Assembly: GCA_036835325.1 (NCBI GenBank)
Contig: DAITMF010000013.1
Location: forward strand, 1 to 64,000
Direction of reading: 5' to 3'
DNA from: CAMCHP01 sp036835325
Lineage (GTDB): Bacteria; Bacteroidota; Bacteroidia; Flavobacteriales_D; Sanyastnellaceae
DNA length: 64,000 bases
This document shows, piece by piece, positions 17,734 through 25,501 of the stretch. The notes beneath the pieces are model-generated. The model worked only from the letters and a program-made list of their open reading frames with translations, was not told the DNA's origin and did not search any database. Both the position numbers and the translations under genes were made by a program. Positions within the stretch are counted from its first letter, which is position 1. Every line of letters starts with the position of its first letter.

Positions 17734-18489
17734 ATGAATCGAAAAATAGTAGCCGGAAATTGGAAGTCAAACACCTCTCTTTTAGAGGCCAAAGAACTCC
17801 TCGAAGCCGTTGCCAAAGGCTTGAACGAACGCGACGCGCATTGCCGCGTAATTGTAGCGCCGCCTGTGCCGTACCTCTGTGCGCTGAAATCAATCAGTAA
17901 CGGTAAAATTGGCCTCTCAGCGCAAAACTCAAGCGCCTTTCACGAAGGTGCTTACACAGGAGAATATACACCTGCAATGCTCGCCGGAGTAGGTGTAGAA
18001 TACGTCATTGTGGGCCACTCAGAACGCCGCCAATTGTTCGGTGAAACCGATGAGGTTGTGGCGCGAAAAGTGCAAAACGTGCTTGAAGCCGGTTTGTATG
18101 CTATTTTGTGCATCGGCGAAACGCTTGAAGAGCGCGAAGCCGGAAACGCCTTTGAAGTTGTGGAGCGCCAGCTCAAAGCGGCCATGCTCAACACGGTGAA
18201 CGCCGAAGAAACCGGCAATGTTATCTTGGCCTATGAGCCCGTTTGGGCCATCGGAACCGGAAGAACTGCGAGCGCTGCTCAAGCCCAGGAAATGCACCGG
18301 TACATTCGCAGTTTGCTTAAGAATGCCTACGGCACTGCCGCCGATGAAGTTGCCATTCTCTACGGCGGCAGTGTGAAAGGCTCAAACGCTGCTGAACTAT
18401 TTGCAGGCGACGATGTCGATGGCGCGCTTGTAGGCGGTGCTTCACTGAAAGCCGACGAATTTCTGACCATCATTGATGCCAACCGCTGA
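17734..18489 (+). CDS. tpiA: Triose-phosphate isomerase
   Basis: Cytoplasmic glycolytic enzyme interconverting dihydroxyacetone phosphate and glyceraldehyde 3-phosphate. The 251-residue length is standard. The catalytic His lies in VIVGHSERRQLFGE, the catalytic Glu in AYEPVWAIGTGRTAS (followed by the flexible loop 6), the substrate-binding Lys in GNWKSN, and the phosphate-binding ILYGGSVKGSNA near the end. A TACCTTCG box at about 17684 may be its promoter. Its TGA overlaps the prmA ATG by one base, so prmA is co-translated. Confidence 0.98.
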   Translation: MNRKIVAGNWKSNTSLLEAKELLEAVAKGLNERDAHCRVIVAPPVPYLCALKSISNGKIGLSAQNSSAFHEGAYTGEYTPAMLAGVGVEYVIVGHSERRQLFGETDEVVARKVQNVLEAGLYAILCIGETLEEREAGNAFEVVERQLKAAMLNTVNAEETGNVILAYEPVWAIGTGRTASAAQAQEMHRYIRSLLKNAYGTAADEVAILYGGSVKGSNAAELFAGDDVDGALVGGASLKADEFLTIIDANR

Positions 18490-19340
18490 TGAACTACCTC
18501 GAGTACCGCTTTAGCATTGCGCCGCTTGATCCGGCCCGCGAGGTGCTTGTGGCTGAACTGGCCGATTGGGGCTTTGAAAGCTTTTTAGAAACCGAGACCG
18601 GACTGCTGGCTTACATTCCCGAGCCATCGCCCGAAGGCCTTGAGCTTGACGATCTCATGGCGTACCAAATGCCCGATGTTACCATCTCAGTGGTTGTTGA
18701 GTTGATCCCACGCGAGAACTGGAACGCCAAGTGGGAGGCCGGTTTTGAACCGATTTACGTTGGCGATGCTATCACGGTGCGCGCTCCTTTCCATGTGAAT
18801 GCAAACGATGCACGCTATACACTCATCGTTCAGCCTAAAATGAGCTTCGGTACTGGGCACCACGATACCACGTGGCTGATGATGAAGGCCATGTTGGATT
18901 TGGATTTGGATGGACGACCCGTGCTTGACATGGGCAGCGGTACAGGTATACTTGCCATTTTGGCCGCCAAACGCGGCGCTTCGTACGTTGAGGCCATTGA
19001 TATCGATGATTGGGCCGAAGAGAACGCCCGCGAGAATGCCGCATTGAATGAGGTCAACATTACCTGTTTCACAGGCAATGCCGATTTGTTGGATGGCAAA
19101 TCATTCAACACCGTGCTGGCAAACATCAACCGAAATGTACTCATGGCTGACCTACCGCGTTATGCCAAGGTCACTGAACTAGGGGGGAACTTGCTGCTCA
19201 GTGGGTTTTTCAAATCCGATGCCGAAGCACTCATTCAAGAGGCTGAACGCTGGGGCTTCACTGCATTGAACCATACCGGCACACTGTCGCCTGCGATGAG
19301 CAAAAACGACTGGTGCTGCCTGCGCTTTGTGCGGGGTTAA
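18489..19340 (+). CDS. prmA: Ribosomal protein L11 methyltransferase
   Basis: PrmA, a class I SAM-dependent methyltransferase that trimethylates ribosomal protein L11. The 283-residue length fits. The N-terminal recognition domain includes ENWNAKWEAGFEPIYVG, followed by KMSFGTGHHDTTWLMMKA and the SAM-binding motif VLDMGSGTGILAILAAKRGA; TVLANINRNVL is the N(I/P)xxx catalytic-loop equivalent. Its start shares a base with the tpiA stop. It ends in a four-base convergent overlap with the Lon-domain gene. Confidence 0.95.
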   Translation: MNYLEYRFSIAPLDPAREVLVAELADWGFESFLETETGLLAYIPEPSPEGLELDDLMAYQMPDVTISVVVELIPRENWNAKWEAGFEPIYVGDAITVRAPFHVNANDARYTLIVQPKMSFGTGHHDTTWLMMKAMLDLDLDGRPVLDMGSGTGILAILAAKRGASYVEAIDIDDWAEENARENAALNEVNITCFTGNADLLDGKSFNTVLANINRNVLMADLPRYAKVTELGGNLLLSGFFKSDAEALIQEAERWGFTALNHTGTLSPAMSKNDWCCLRFVRG

Positions 19341-19942
19341 TTGGGAAACACACCGTTCTCGATTTTCTTCTCTTGAGAGACGATAAGGCGGGTAAATCTG
19401 AGAAGATTTGAAACGTATTGCTGGCGTGCAACTTCAGACTGCAATTTGAGGAATGACAGCTTCTGTTCAGGCGCCAAGCCCAAAGAAGAAACGATAACAT
19501 GCAGCAAACGGTATTGGTTGCCGAGCAGCACATCGGCCTTCGGACCAATTACTTGACGCAGTTCTTCAAGCTCTTTTCGCACGAGCGTGCTGGCTTCTGT
19601 TTCGGCAAACCCATCGGCGAGCTCAACGTCGCCCACGGCATACAATTTCGACGGGGCCGGATCTTCAAAATGGGTGACCTTTCCAATGAATTCGCCCACA
19701 ATGACAATGTCGCTCTCGCCACCGGGGTGCCGCTTGCTGACGGTTACCAAGCTCACAACCGAGCAGTAACTCATTTTGCCTTTCGACTCGGGAAAGGGTA
19801 TGGCAAACAGGCCACCACTGGCCTCAATGTCGCTCAAAAGCTCGCGGTAACGCGGTTCGAAAATGTGCAAGGCCGCCTGCTCCCCGGGAAAGGGAAGAAT
19901 GTTGAGTGGAAACATGGGCAAACCTTGAAGCTGGCGATTCAT
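19337..19942 (-). CDS. Lon substrate-binding (LonN) domain protein
   Basis: A 201-residue protein consisting only of a Lon N-terminal-type substrate-binding domain: LPMFPLNILPFPGEQAALHIFEPRYRELL at the start is diagnostic (FPL..LFPG....LHIFEPRY), and no AAA or protease domain follows. Stand-alone LonN proteins are widespread and of unclear role; they may deliver or sequester substrates, but this is not established. It overlaps the prmA end by four bases on the opposite strand and lies downstream of the PspC/PadR pair. Confidence 0.9.
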   Translation of the reverse strand: MNRQLQGLPMFPLNILPFPGEQAALHIFEPRYRELLSDIEASGGLFAIPFPESKGKMSYCSVVSLVTVSKRHPGGESDIVIVGEFIGKVTHFEDPAPSKLYAVGDVELADGFAETEASTLVRKELEELRQVIGPKADVLLGNQYRLLHVIVSSLGLAPEQKLSFLKLQSEVARQQYVSNLLRFTRLIVSQEKKIENGVFPN

Positions 19943-20023
19943 AGCAAAAAATGGAGCGACGAGGGTTGTTTGCCCGTTGCTCCCTATTATAACATACAGT
20001 TTACCGCGGTGTTTCCCTACCGA

Positions 20024-21637
20024 TTACGATTCCACGGTGCGGACGTTAATTTGCACTTCGCGGATGTTTTCTTCTTTTTGGGTGGATGGGATGGTGTCGT
20101 ACTGCGTGTCGGCCGGGGCGTTTGCCCAAACAATTTCGCCACCGCGGTTAACGAAGACTTTGCCACCTGCCTCTCCCGAACGCATGTCGAGTCCGTTGTC
20201 GGAACGAAGGATGCGGTCAATGGATGAATCGAGTGCGATGAATTTCCCTTCGGGGATGAACAACACCATGCGTACCCGTTGAGCGTGGTATTTGTCTTCT
20301 CCGGGTGCGGTGAAGTAGGGAGGAAGGGTCAACAATGAGTCGGCCGATTTGAATTCATAGCTTACGTTTCGCGCGTGCTCAATGGCATAATCAGTGCTTG
20401 ATCCGGCAGCGTGCCGAGTCACGCGAAGTTCAAACTGCTCTCCATCGGCCGGACGCATGGCCAAAAGAGGATTGCCGAAAACGAGACGTCCGTCATCTTC
20501 TTTAACAAGCTCTGTAATGTCGCCGTGGCGTGCTTTGATGCCTTTGTGCCAGAACGGATCAGAGCTTAAACGAATGTGCAAGGTGTCTGCGGTTTCAGCA
20601 ATTCGGTAAACATCGTCAAGGGCCTCGTGCTTGGAGTATTCAGCCACATGAAAGATGGTTGATGTGAATGTGATAATGCTTCCTACAATCAAGGTAGCTA
20701 CCAGTACGATGCCAATGCCCTTTACTTGTGATTGGAGATTAAGCACCATCCGAATACCGCCATAAAACAGACTTGCGATTGGCACCAAAACGAGAAGCAA
20801 CACGCCCACCCAAGTGGTATAGTACCAACCTGAGCTTAAGAAAAAGAACTGCTTCAAGAAACCGCTCTCAAGCATTGGCGGAAGGTTGGTTCCGGCCATC
20901 AGCGCCGCAATGCCTACAATCACCGATACCGCAAGAGCGACACCGAGGGCAAGAAACACCGCGCCAATCAAGACGCGAAACAGCTTGAAGAGTGCTTTAA
21001 ATAGCTGTCCGACGCCGTCGAAAAAACGCTCGAAGCCATCACGAACCTTTTTGCTTTTTAGTGTTTCAGTGGCCGATTCAAACTGCTGATTGACCTTTTT
21101 CGAAATGTTGTCGACGTTGATTCGACTCCCTTTCATTTGAAGTTTTTCAGCAGTTGTGCGCGCTTCAGGCATTACCAACCAAAGGATGATGTAAATCGGT
21201 AGACCCGATCCTCCGAAAACGGTCAGCAACACAAAGGCAATGCGAATGCCCACAGGGTCCCAGCCGAAGTAGTGGCTCAAGCCTGCGGCCACGCCGCCGA
21301 CCGAAGCGTTGTCAGGGTCGCGGAATAAGCGTCGACTGCTTTTCTCGCTCCCAACGCCAGGGGCACCTTCACCCGCATCGCCATACTCTTCAGGTTGGCC
21401 CATAACAGAAACGATGTGCTCAACATAGGCAAGGAGAATGACCTGCCGCTCTTTGCCAAGTACTTCAGTAAAAAGTTCAGCCATGCGCGCCTCGATGTCT
21501 GACATGATTTCATCGCGGCCTTCGCTCTGGCTAAAATGCTTGGCGATGGCGTCGAGGTAGTTTTTCAAGCGGAGATAAGCGTCTTCTTCAATGTTGAATA
21601 CGGTACCTCCAATGTTCACGGAGATGGTTTTGTTCAT
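20024..21637 (-). CDS. PspC domain membrane protein
   Basis: A 537-residue protein. Residues 1-95 (MNKTISVNIGGTVFNIEEDAY ... YVEHIVSVMGQPEEYGD, read in two parts) are a small helical domain typical of these Bacteroidota proteins; about 110-170 is a PspC domain (RLFRDPDNASVGGVAAGLSHY ... YIILWLVMPEA) with a transmembrane helix. Further membrane helices lie at about 215-255, 270-305 and 320-345, and the C-terminal 180 residues look like a beta-sheet auto-adhesin-type extracytoplasmic domain. PspC proteins are linked to envelope stress. The ATG at 21635-21637 overlaps the PadR stop as ATGA, which sets the start and indicates that the PadR protein regulates it. Confidence 0.88.
   Translation of the reverse strand: MNKTISVNIGGTVFNIEEDAYLRLKNYLDAIAKHFSQSEGRDEIMSDIEARMAELFTEVLGKERQVILLAYVEHIVSVMGQPEEYGDAGEGAPGVGSEKSSRRLFRDPDNASVGGVAAGLSHYFGWDPVGIRIAFVLLTVFGGSGLPIYIILWLVMPEARTTAEKLQMKGSRINVDNISKKVNQQFESATETLKSKKVRDGFERFFDGVGQLFKALFKLFRVLIGAVFLALGVALAVSVIVGIAALMAGTNLPPMLESGFLKQFFFLSSGWYYTTWVGVLLLVLVPIASLFYGGIRMVLNLQSQVKGIGIVLVATLIVGSIITFTSTIFHVAEYSKHEALDDVYRIAETADTLHIRLSSDPFWHKGIKARHGDITELVKEDDGRLVFGNPLLAMRPADGEQFELRVTRHAAGSSTDYAIEHARNVSYEFKSADSLLTLPPYFTAPGEDKYHAQRVRMVLFIPEGKFIALDSSIDRILRSDNGLDMRSGEAGGKVFVNRGGEIVWANAPADTQYDTIPSTQKEENIREVQINVRTVES
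20076..20092 (-). repeat. CATCC-type/A-tract element (single, degenerate)
   Basis: Minus-strand CCATCCCATCCACCCAAAAA inside the PspC gene near its 3' end; an imperfect copy of the dispersed element. Confidence 0.4.
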
Positions 21638-21969
21638 GATCGTTGGGTTTGGGTGGTTTGATGAACGGCAAATGCAATTTCTTTCCAAGTGGTTTCGAGT
21701 TCAGCAAGAAAGCGGCGGCCTTCTTCGGTGAGGTCGTAGTACTTACGGGGTGGTCCTGAGCTCGACTCCACCCAACGGTAGTTGAGCAGGCCGCTGTTCT
21801 TCAAGCGCATCAGCAAAGGGTAGAGGGTGCCTTCAACAACAATCATGCGCGCTTCTTTCAATCGCTCAAGGATGTCGGATGGATAGGCTTCACCCTTCGA
21901 TAAAATGCCGAGAATACAGAACTCGAGAACGCCTTTCCGCATCTGTGCTTGGGTGTTTTCTATGTTCAT
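21634..21969 (-). CDS. PadR family transcription regulator
   Basis: A 111-residue winged-helix repressor of the PadR family: QMRKGVLEFCILGILSKGEAYPSDIL, then VVEGTLYPLLMRLKNSGLL and the wing YRWVESSSGPPRKYYDLTEEG, which together are the family signature. PadR proteins usually repress their own operon and release it on ligand or stress signals. The gene overlaps the PspC gene, a very common pairing in Bacteroidota. Upstream lies a good promoter (-33 TTG, -7 TATATTTG) overlapped by an ATGT...ACAT dyad at 22039-22056, a plausible autoregulatory operator. Confidence 0.93.
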   Translation of the reverse strand: MNIENTQAQMRKGVLEFCILGILSKGEAYPSDILERLKEARMIVVEGTLYPLLMRLKNSGLLNYRWVESSSGPPRKYYDLTEEGRRFLAELETTWKEIAFAVHQTTQTQRS

Positions 21970-22019
21970 ATCGGGAATCTAAGTGTATTCATTGTGTACA
22001 TACAAGGTATCTGACACTG

Positions 22020-22051
22020 CAAATATATATCCATTGCAATGTAATATGCAA
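22020..22051 (-). promoter_or_regulatory. padR-pspC promoter with possible PadR operator
   Basis: Minus strand: -7 box TATATTTG (22020-22027), 21-base spacer, -33 TTG (22049-22051). The dyad ATGT-N10-ACAT at 22039-22056 overlaps the -33 region; known PadR sites are ATGT/ACAT dyads with somewhat shorter spacing, so the operator call is tentative. Confidence 0.55.
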
Positions 22052-22203
22052 TACATAGTACCATAAAAAAGTTGAGTGGTTGAATTTCAATGCTAAGCGG
22101 TAGGAGGTAAGAGTACTGCACCACGAGTAATGTAACCCCGTGTAAGCGTTTTCGTACACAGAAATGTACAGCTAGGCGACAGCCTGAAACCAAATTAACA
22201 GTT

Positions 22204-22296
22204 ATGGCACGAGCGAAATCCATGCCCACACCCGCCAAACGTACCTTGATGCTCTTAATGATTGGCTTTGCCCTCTTTCTTTTTTTAGCAGGGTAA
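22204..22296 (+). CDS. Putative 30-residue membrane peptide
   Basis: A very short ORF, ATG at 22204 to TAA at 22294-22296, encoding MARAKSMPTPAKRTLM followed by LLMIGFALFLFLAG: a basic N-terminus and one hydrophobic span. It lies in the 440-base region between the divergent PadR and M20 genes, in front of another short gene that looks like a lipoprotein. The composition is what one expects of a small membrane protein, but nothing identifies a family, and chance cannot be excluded. Confidence 0.4.
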   Translation: MARAKSMPTPAKRTLMLLMIGFALFLFLAG

Positions 22297-22411
22297 ATCC
22301 TTCGTCGAAAATTCCTATCTTCCCGCTTCCTTGATGAAACCTTGAGAAGAGAAGTCGGGTAGAAGGAGCCAATTAGCTTTCCTACCTAACTGACTTTAAA
22401 CCAATTTAGCG

Positions 22412-22591
22412 ATGAATCCAACTGAAAAGTTGTACCACACTGTGTTGCAAAAGCTCATCATCCTATTCCTCGGTCTACTCACCGTTGGAGTACTTCTCAC
22501 CTCATGCACTCCCGTGGGCTACCAAGCCTGTGATGCATACAATATTCTAGCGATCGACGCTCCGGCCGACTCCGAATCGGGCTGGGAATAG
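22412..22591 (+). CDS. Small putative lipoprotein (59 residues)
   Basis: ATG at 22412 to TAG at 22589-22591. The protein begins MNPTEKLYHTVLQKL, has a hydrophobic core (IILFLGLLTVGV) and then the lipobox LLTSC with Cys at residue 32, leaving a mature peptide of about 28 residues with one further Cys (YQAC) and an acidic end (DAPADSESGWE). The clean signal-peptidase II motif and polar mature part argue for a real gene. A possible -7 box TATCTTCC lies about 100 bases upstream. No family recognised. It ends 30 bases before the M20 amidohydrolase ATG, which has its own promoter-like box. Confidence 0.6.
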   Translation: MNPTEKLYHTVLQKLIILFLGLLTVGVLLTSCTPVGYQACDAYNILAIDAPADSESGWE

Positions 22592-22606
22592 CCGTTTCGC
22601 TTTTCG

Positions 22607-22614
22607 TACCTTTG
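22607..22614 (+). promoter_or_regulatory. Candidate -7 box (TACCTTTG) for the M20 gene
   Basis: Matches TAnnTTTG and ends seven bases before the ATG at 22622, predicting a leaderless or near-leaderless transcript. Confidence 0.45.
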
Positions 22615-22621
22615 AGGGTGT

Positions 22622-23755
22622 ATGGATTTTACCGCCGCCCGAAAAGAACTTCACCGGCACCCTGAAGTTTCCAACGAAGAATTTGCTACTTCACGACGCA
22701 TTCGCGCCTGGCTCAATGAGCTTGGTCATCCTGACGCTGTCGTTGAACTCGACCAAACCGGTTTCGCTGCCGTTTACCGCGGTGCAGAACCGGGACCGAG
22801 AATAGCGCTGCGTTGTGAGCTTGATGCCCTACCGATTTCCGAAGTCAATACCTTTGAACATCGGTCACTGACCCCGAATGTGAGCCACAAATGTGGCCAT
22901 GACGGACACATGACCGTACTGCTCGAGGTGGCCCAATTCGTCGCAAACCACCGACCAATAGCAGGAGAGGTGGTTTTGCTCTTCCAATCGGCTGAAGAAA
23001 CCGGTGACGGCGCCATTCGCGCGGTTCACCATGCTGACTTTTCGAAGGTGGCCCCTGACTTTGTGTACGCATTGCACAACATACCCGGAGTGGCTAAGCG
23101 CACAGTGCTTATCCGTGATGGGGCGTTTACACCGGGTGTGCGGAGTTTGATTTTCCGCATTTTCGGTAAAACATCGCATGCCGCAGAGCCTGAAAAGGGC
23201 TTGAATCCTGCGCTTGCTATGTCAGATTGCATACGACTGGCTGAGGCCATGACGGTGGCCGATGCCTCGCGCGATGACTTCTTCTTGATTACGACCATCC
23301 ACATGACGATGGGCGAAAAGGCGTACGGCATCTCTGCGGGCTATGGCGAAGTGCACGTGACCTTGCGCGCATGGGATGAACTTCATCTTCAATCGGCCAG
23401 TCAGATGTACTGCGATGAATGTGTCTCATCCATCCAAAAGAAAGGTTTTATTGTTGAAACCGAGTGGTGTTACGAATTTGAGGCAAACCTCAATCACCCT
23501 GAGGCCGCCCAACGCGTTCGTGAGGCCACAAAAACGCTCGAATTGCCGGTGCAGGAAATGGCAGAGCCGTTTCGTTTTGGTGAAGATTTTGGTGTGTTTA
23601 CTCAGCGCTTCAAAGGCGCCATGTTCGGTTTCGGGGCGGGTGAAGCTACACCGGCGCTGCACAACCCCGATTACGATTTCCCCGATGATATACGTCCTGA
23701 TGCAGCCAAGCTATTTATTGAACTTTTGAAGAGCCACCTTGAGTTTCAAGATTAA
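22622..23755 (+). CDS. M20 family amidohydrolase (HipO-like)
   Basis: A 377-residue metal-dependent amidohydrolase of the M20D/HipO group, which removes acyl groups from N-acylated amino acids. Metal and catalytic motifs are in place: ALRCELDALPI, KCGHDGHMTVL (metal His/Asp), SAEETGDGAIRAV (catalytic Glu and metal Glu), ALHNIPG (His) and the C-terminal GFGAGEATPALHNPDYDFPD (metal His). The dimerisation/lid domain (GKTSHAAEPEKGLNPALAM) is also normal. No signal peptide, so cytoplasmic. The exact acyl substrate is unknown. It is convergent with the MBOAT gene, with a small hairpin in the 25-base gap. A CATCCATCC element lies inside the gene at 23427-23440. Confidence 0.9.
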   Translation: MDFTAARKELHRHPEVSNEEFATSRRIRAWLNELGHPDAVVELDQTGFAAVYRGAEPGPRIALRCELDALPISEVNTFEHRSLTPNVSHKCGHDGHMTVLLEVAQFVANHRPIAGEVVLLFQSAEETGDGAIRAVHHADFSKVAPDFVYALHNIPGVAKRTVLIRDGAFTPGVRSLIFRIFGKTSHAAEPEKGLNPALAMSDCIRLAEAMTVADASRDDFFLITTIHMTMGEKAYGISAGYGEVHVTLRAWDELHLQSASQMYCDECVSSIQKKGFIVETEWCYEFEANLNHPEAAQRVREATKTLELPVQEMAEPFRFGEDFGVFTQRFKGAMFGFGAGEATPALHNPDYDFPDDIRPDAAKLFIELLKSHLEFQD

Positions 23756-23758
23756 GGA

Positions 23759-23777
23759 AATGCTCGAAGATAGCATT
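23759..23777. terminator. Possible hairpin terminator between convergent genes
   Basis: AATGCT...AGCATT, six-base stem with seven-base loop, in the gap between the convergent M20 and MBOAT genes. There is no U-tract, so this is weak. Confidence 0.3.
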
Positions 23778-23779
23778 GG

Positions 23780-25501
23780 CTAGAATTGAAAGTAAATAAA
23801 CGGCTGCATATCAGCTTTCAGCACTTGGTACACGAGCACGATGCCGGCCACGCACAGCAGCACTTGAAACCAAAGTGATTGATTTGCAAACCAATCGCGG
23901 TAGCGGTCTTTCCAGCGCGATGGCAGCCAGTGCACAATCATGCCGAAGGCCATCACAGCAAACACGCTGCCGAAGGCGGCGATGATTTGCGGAGCGAGGC
24001 TCAAATCCATGCTGGTTAACAAGCGGTTGAGCATGGCATTGGCGGTGAACCATTCTTCAACGATGCTGCGGTCAGCCTGCATTTCTTCCCAGGTGTTTGC
24101 TGAACCCGTTCTGAACCAGATTCGTGTGAAGCTGATGAAGTTGAAGGTGATGAAAATGCCCAAGGCGCGTTTCAGTCTGAGCTGTCCGTTTTTCCACGGA
24201 CTGATTTTACGCCAAATCTTGTAGAGCACGATGCCCACGCCATTGAGGCCGCCCCAAAGCACAAAGTTCCAGCTTGCACCGTGCCATAAGCCGCCCAAGA
24301 GCATGGTCATCATGAGGTTGATGTTGGTCGTGTACCATGATCGGAGTGTTGGGAATAATACCCCCAAGACGATCGCACCTGCTGCCGTCAACGCGGCGAT
24401 GGAAAGAAACAACCATGAGCCGCTGAGCAAGAACACAAAGAACAAGAAGAATCCCAGTGATATGTAGGTGAACAAGCTTCCTTTGCGGTTGCCTCCCATG
24501 GGAATGTAGAGGTAGTCTTTCAGCCAAGTGCTGAGCGAAATGTGCCAGCGTTTCCAAAAGTTGGCCGGATTATCGGCTTTGTAGGGCGAATCGAAGTTCT
24601 TCGGCAGTGAAAAACCCATGAGCATGGCCACGCCAATGGCGATATCAGTGTAGCCTGAAAAATCGGCATAGACTTGCAGCGAGTAACCGTACAGGGCCAT
24701 GAGGTTTTCGAAACCGGTGTAACTACCGGGGTTGGAGAATACCCTGTCAATGAAGTTGAGTGCAATGTAATCGGCCAGCAGCACCTTTTTGATGAGGCCG
24801 TTCATAATCCAAAAAACAGCGATACCGAATGCGTAGCGGGTTAATCGGTAGGGCTTGTAAATCTGTGGAATGAAGTCAGCCGCGCGTACAATCGGACCGG
24901 CGACCAACTGCGGAAAAAACGAAACGTAAAAACCAAAATCGGTCAAGCTCTTGACGGGTTTTAACTGTCCGCGGTACACGTCGATGGCGTACGACATGGT
25001 TTGGAACGTAAAGAAGGAGATGCCCACAGGCAGCAGAATCTTATCGACCCTGAAGCCGGTGCCAAACCATGCGTTGCTGATTTCGGCAAAGTGATTGACA
25101 GGATGCCATTGGCTGCCAAAAATCACATTGAACGAGTCGGCAAAGAAGTATGCGTACTTAAAGTAAATCAGAACGCCTAAGTTCAGGGTGATGCTCATTG
25201 CGAGCCAAAGCTTCTTTGGCAAGGTGCGCTGTTCGGTGTGAATTCTGAAACCAATCAGGTAGTCGGTCAGGGTTGAAAACAGCAAAATGGTGAAGAAGAA
25301 CCCCGAGGTTTTGTAGTAGAAAAACAGGCTTACCAAGAAGAGGAAGCCATTGCGCAAGGCAAGGCGCTTGTGCACGAGGCTAAACACCGCCAAAACCATG
25401 GCGAAAAAGCCCCAGAAAAAAAGCTCAGTGAAGAGCATGGGCCGTCGTTCGTCGTACACGATCCAGCTGAGTAGTAGTTCTGAAATTGTGTCTAGGTTCA
25501 T
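23780..25501 (-). CDS. MBOAT family membrane-bound O-acyltransferase (AlgI-like)
   Basis: A 573-residue polytopic membrane protein with about eleven helices. It matches AlgI/DltB/PatA-type MBOAT enzymes, which pass an acetyl group across the cytoplasmic membrane for O-acetylation of surface polymers: FFPQLVAGPIVRAADFIPQ (conserved loop), PKNFDSPYKADNPANFWKRW (re-entrant motif), and MLLGGLWHGASWNFVLWGG with the catalytic His. Its ATG overlaps the stop of an SGNH hydrolase gene by four bases. Together with two SGNH proteins and a LysM wall-binding protein upstream it forms what looks like a complete O-acetylation module, by analogy with AlgI-AlgJ/X and PatA-PatB; the polymer that is modified is unknown. 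Confidence 0.92.
   Translation of the reverse strand: MNLDTISELLLSWIVYDERRPMLFTELFFWGFFAMVLAVFSLVHKRLALRNGFLFLVSLFFYYKTSGFFFTILLFSTLTDYLIGFRIHTEQRTLPKKLWLAMSITLNLGVLIYFKYAYFFADSFNVIFGSQWHPVNHFAEISNAWFGTGFRVDKILLPVGISFFTFQTMSYAIDVYRGQLKPVKSLTDFGFYVSFFPQLVAGPIVRAADFIPQIYKPYRLTRYAFGIAVFWIMNGLIKKVLLADYIALNFIDRVFSNPGSYTGFENLMALYGYSLQVYADFSGYTDIAIGVAMLMGFSLPKNFDSPYKADNPANFWKRWHISLSTWLKDYLYIPMGGNRKGSLFTYISLGFFLFFVFLLSGSWLFLSIAALTAAGAIVLGVLFPTLRSWYTTNINLMMTMLLGGLWHGASWNFVLWGGLNGVGIVLYKIWRKISPWKNGQLRLKRALGIFITFNFISFTRIWFRTGSANTWEEMQADRSIVEEWFTANAMLNRLLTSMDLSLAPQIIAAFGSVFAVMAFGMIVHWLPSRWKDRYRDWFANQSLWFQVLLCVAGIVLVYQVLKADMQPFIYFQF

Noticed and set aside
21966..22238. 90-residue minus-strand frame upstream of padR
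   Set aside because: Covers the padR promoter and the start of the plus-strand small ORF; composition is not protein-like, and no start context or family fits.
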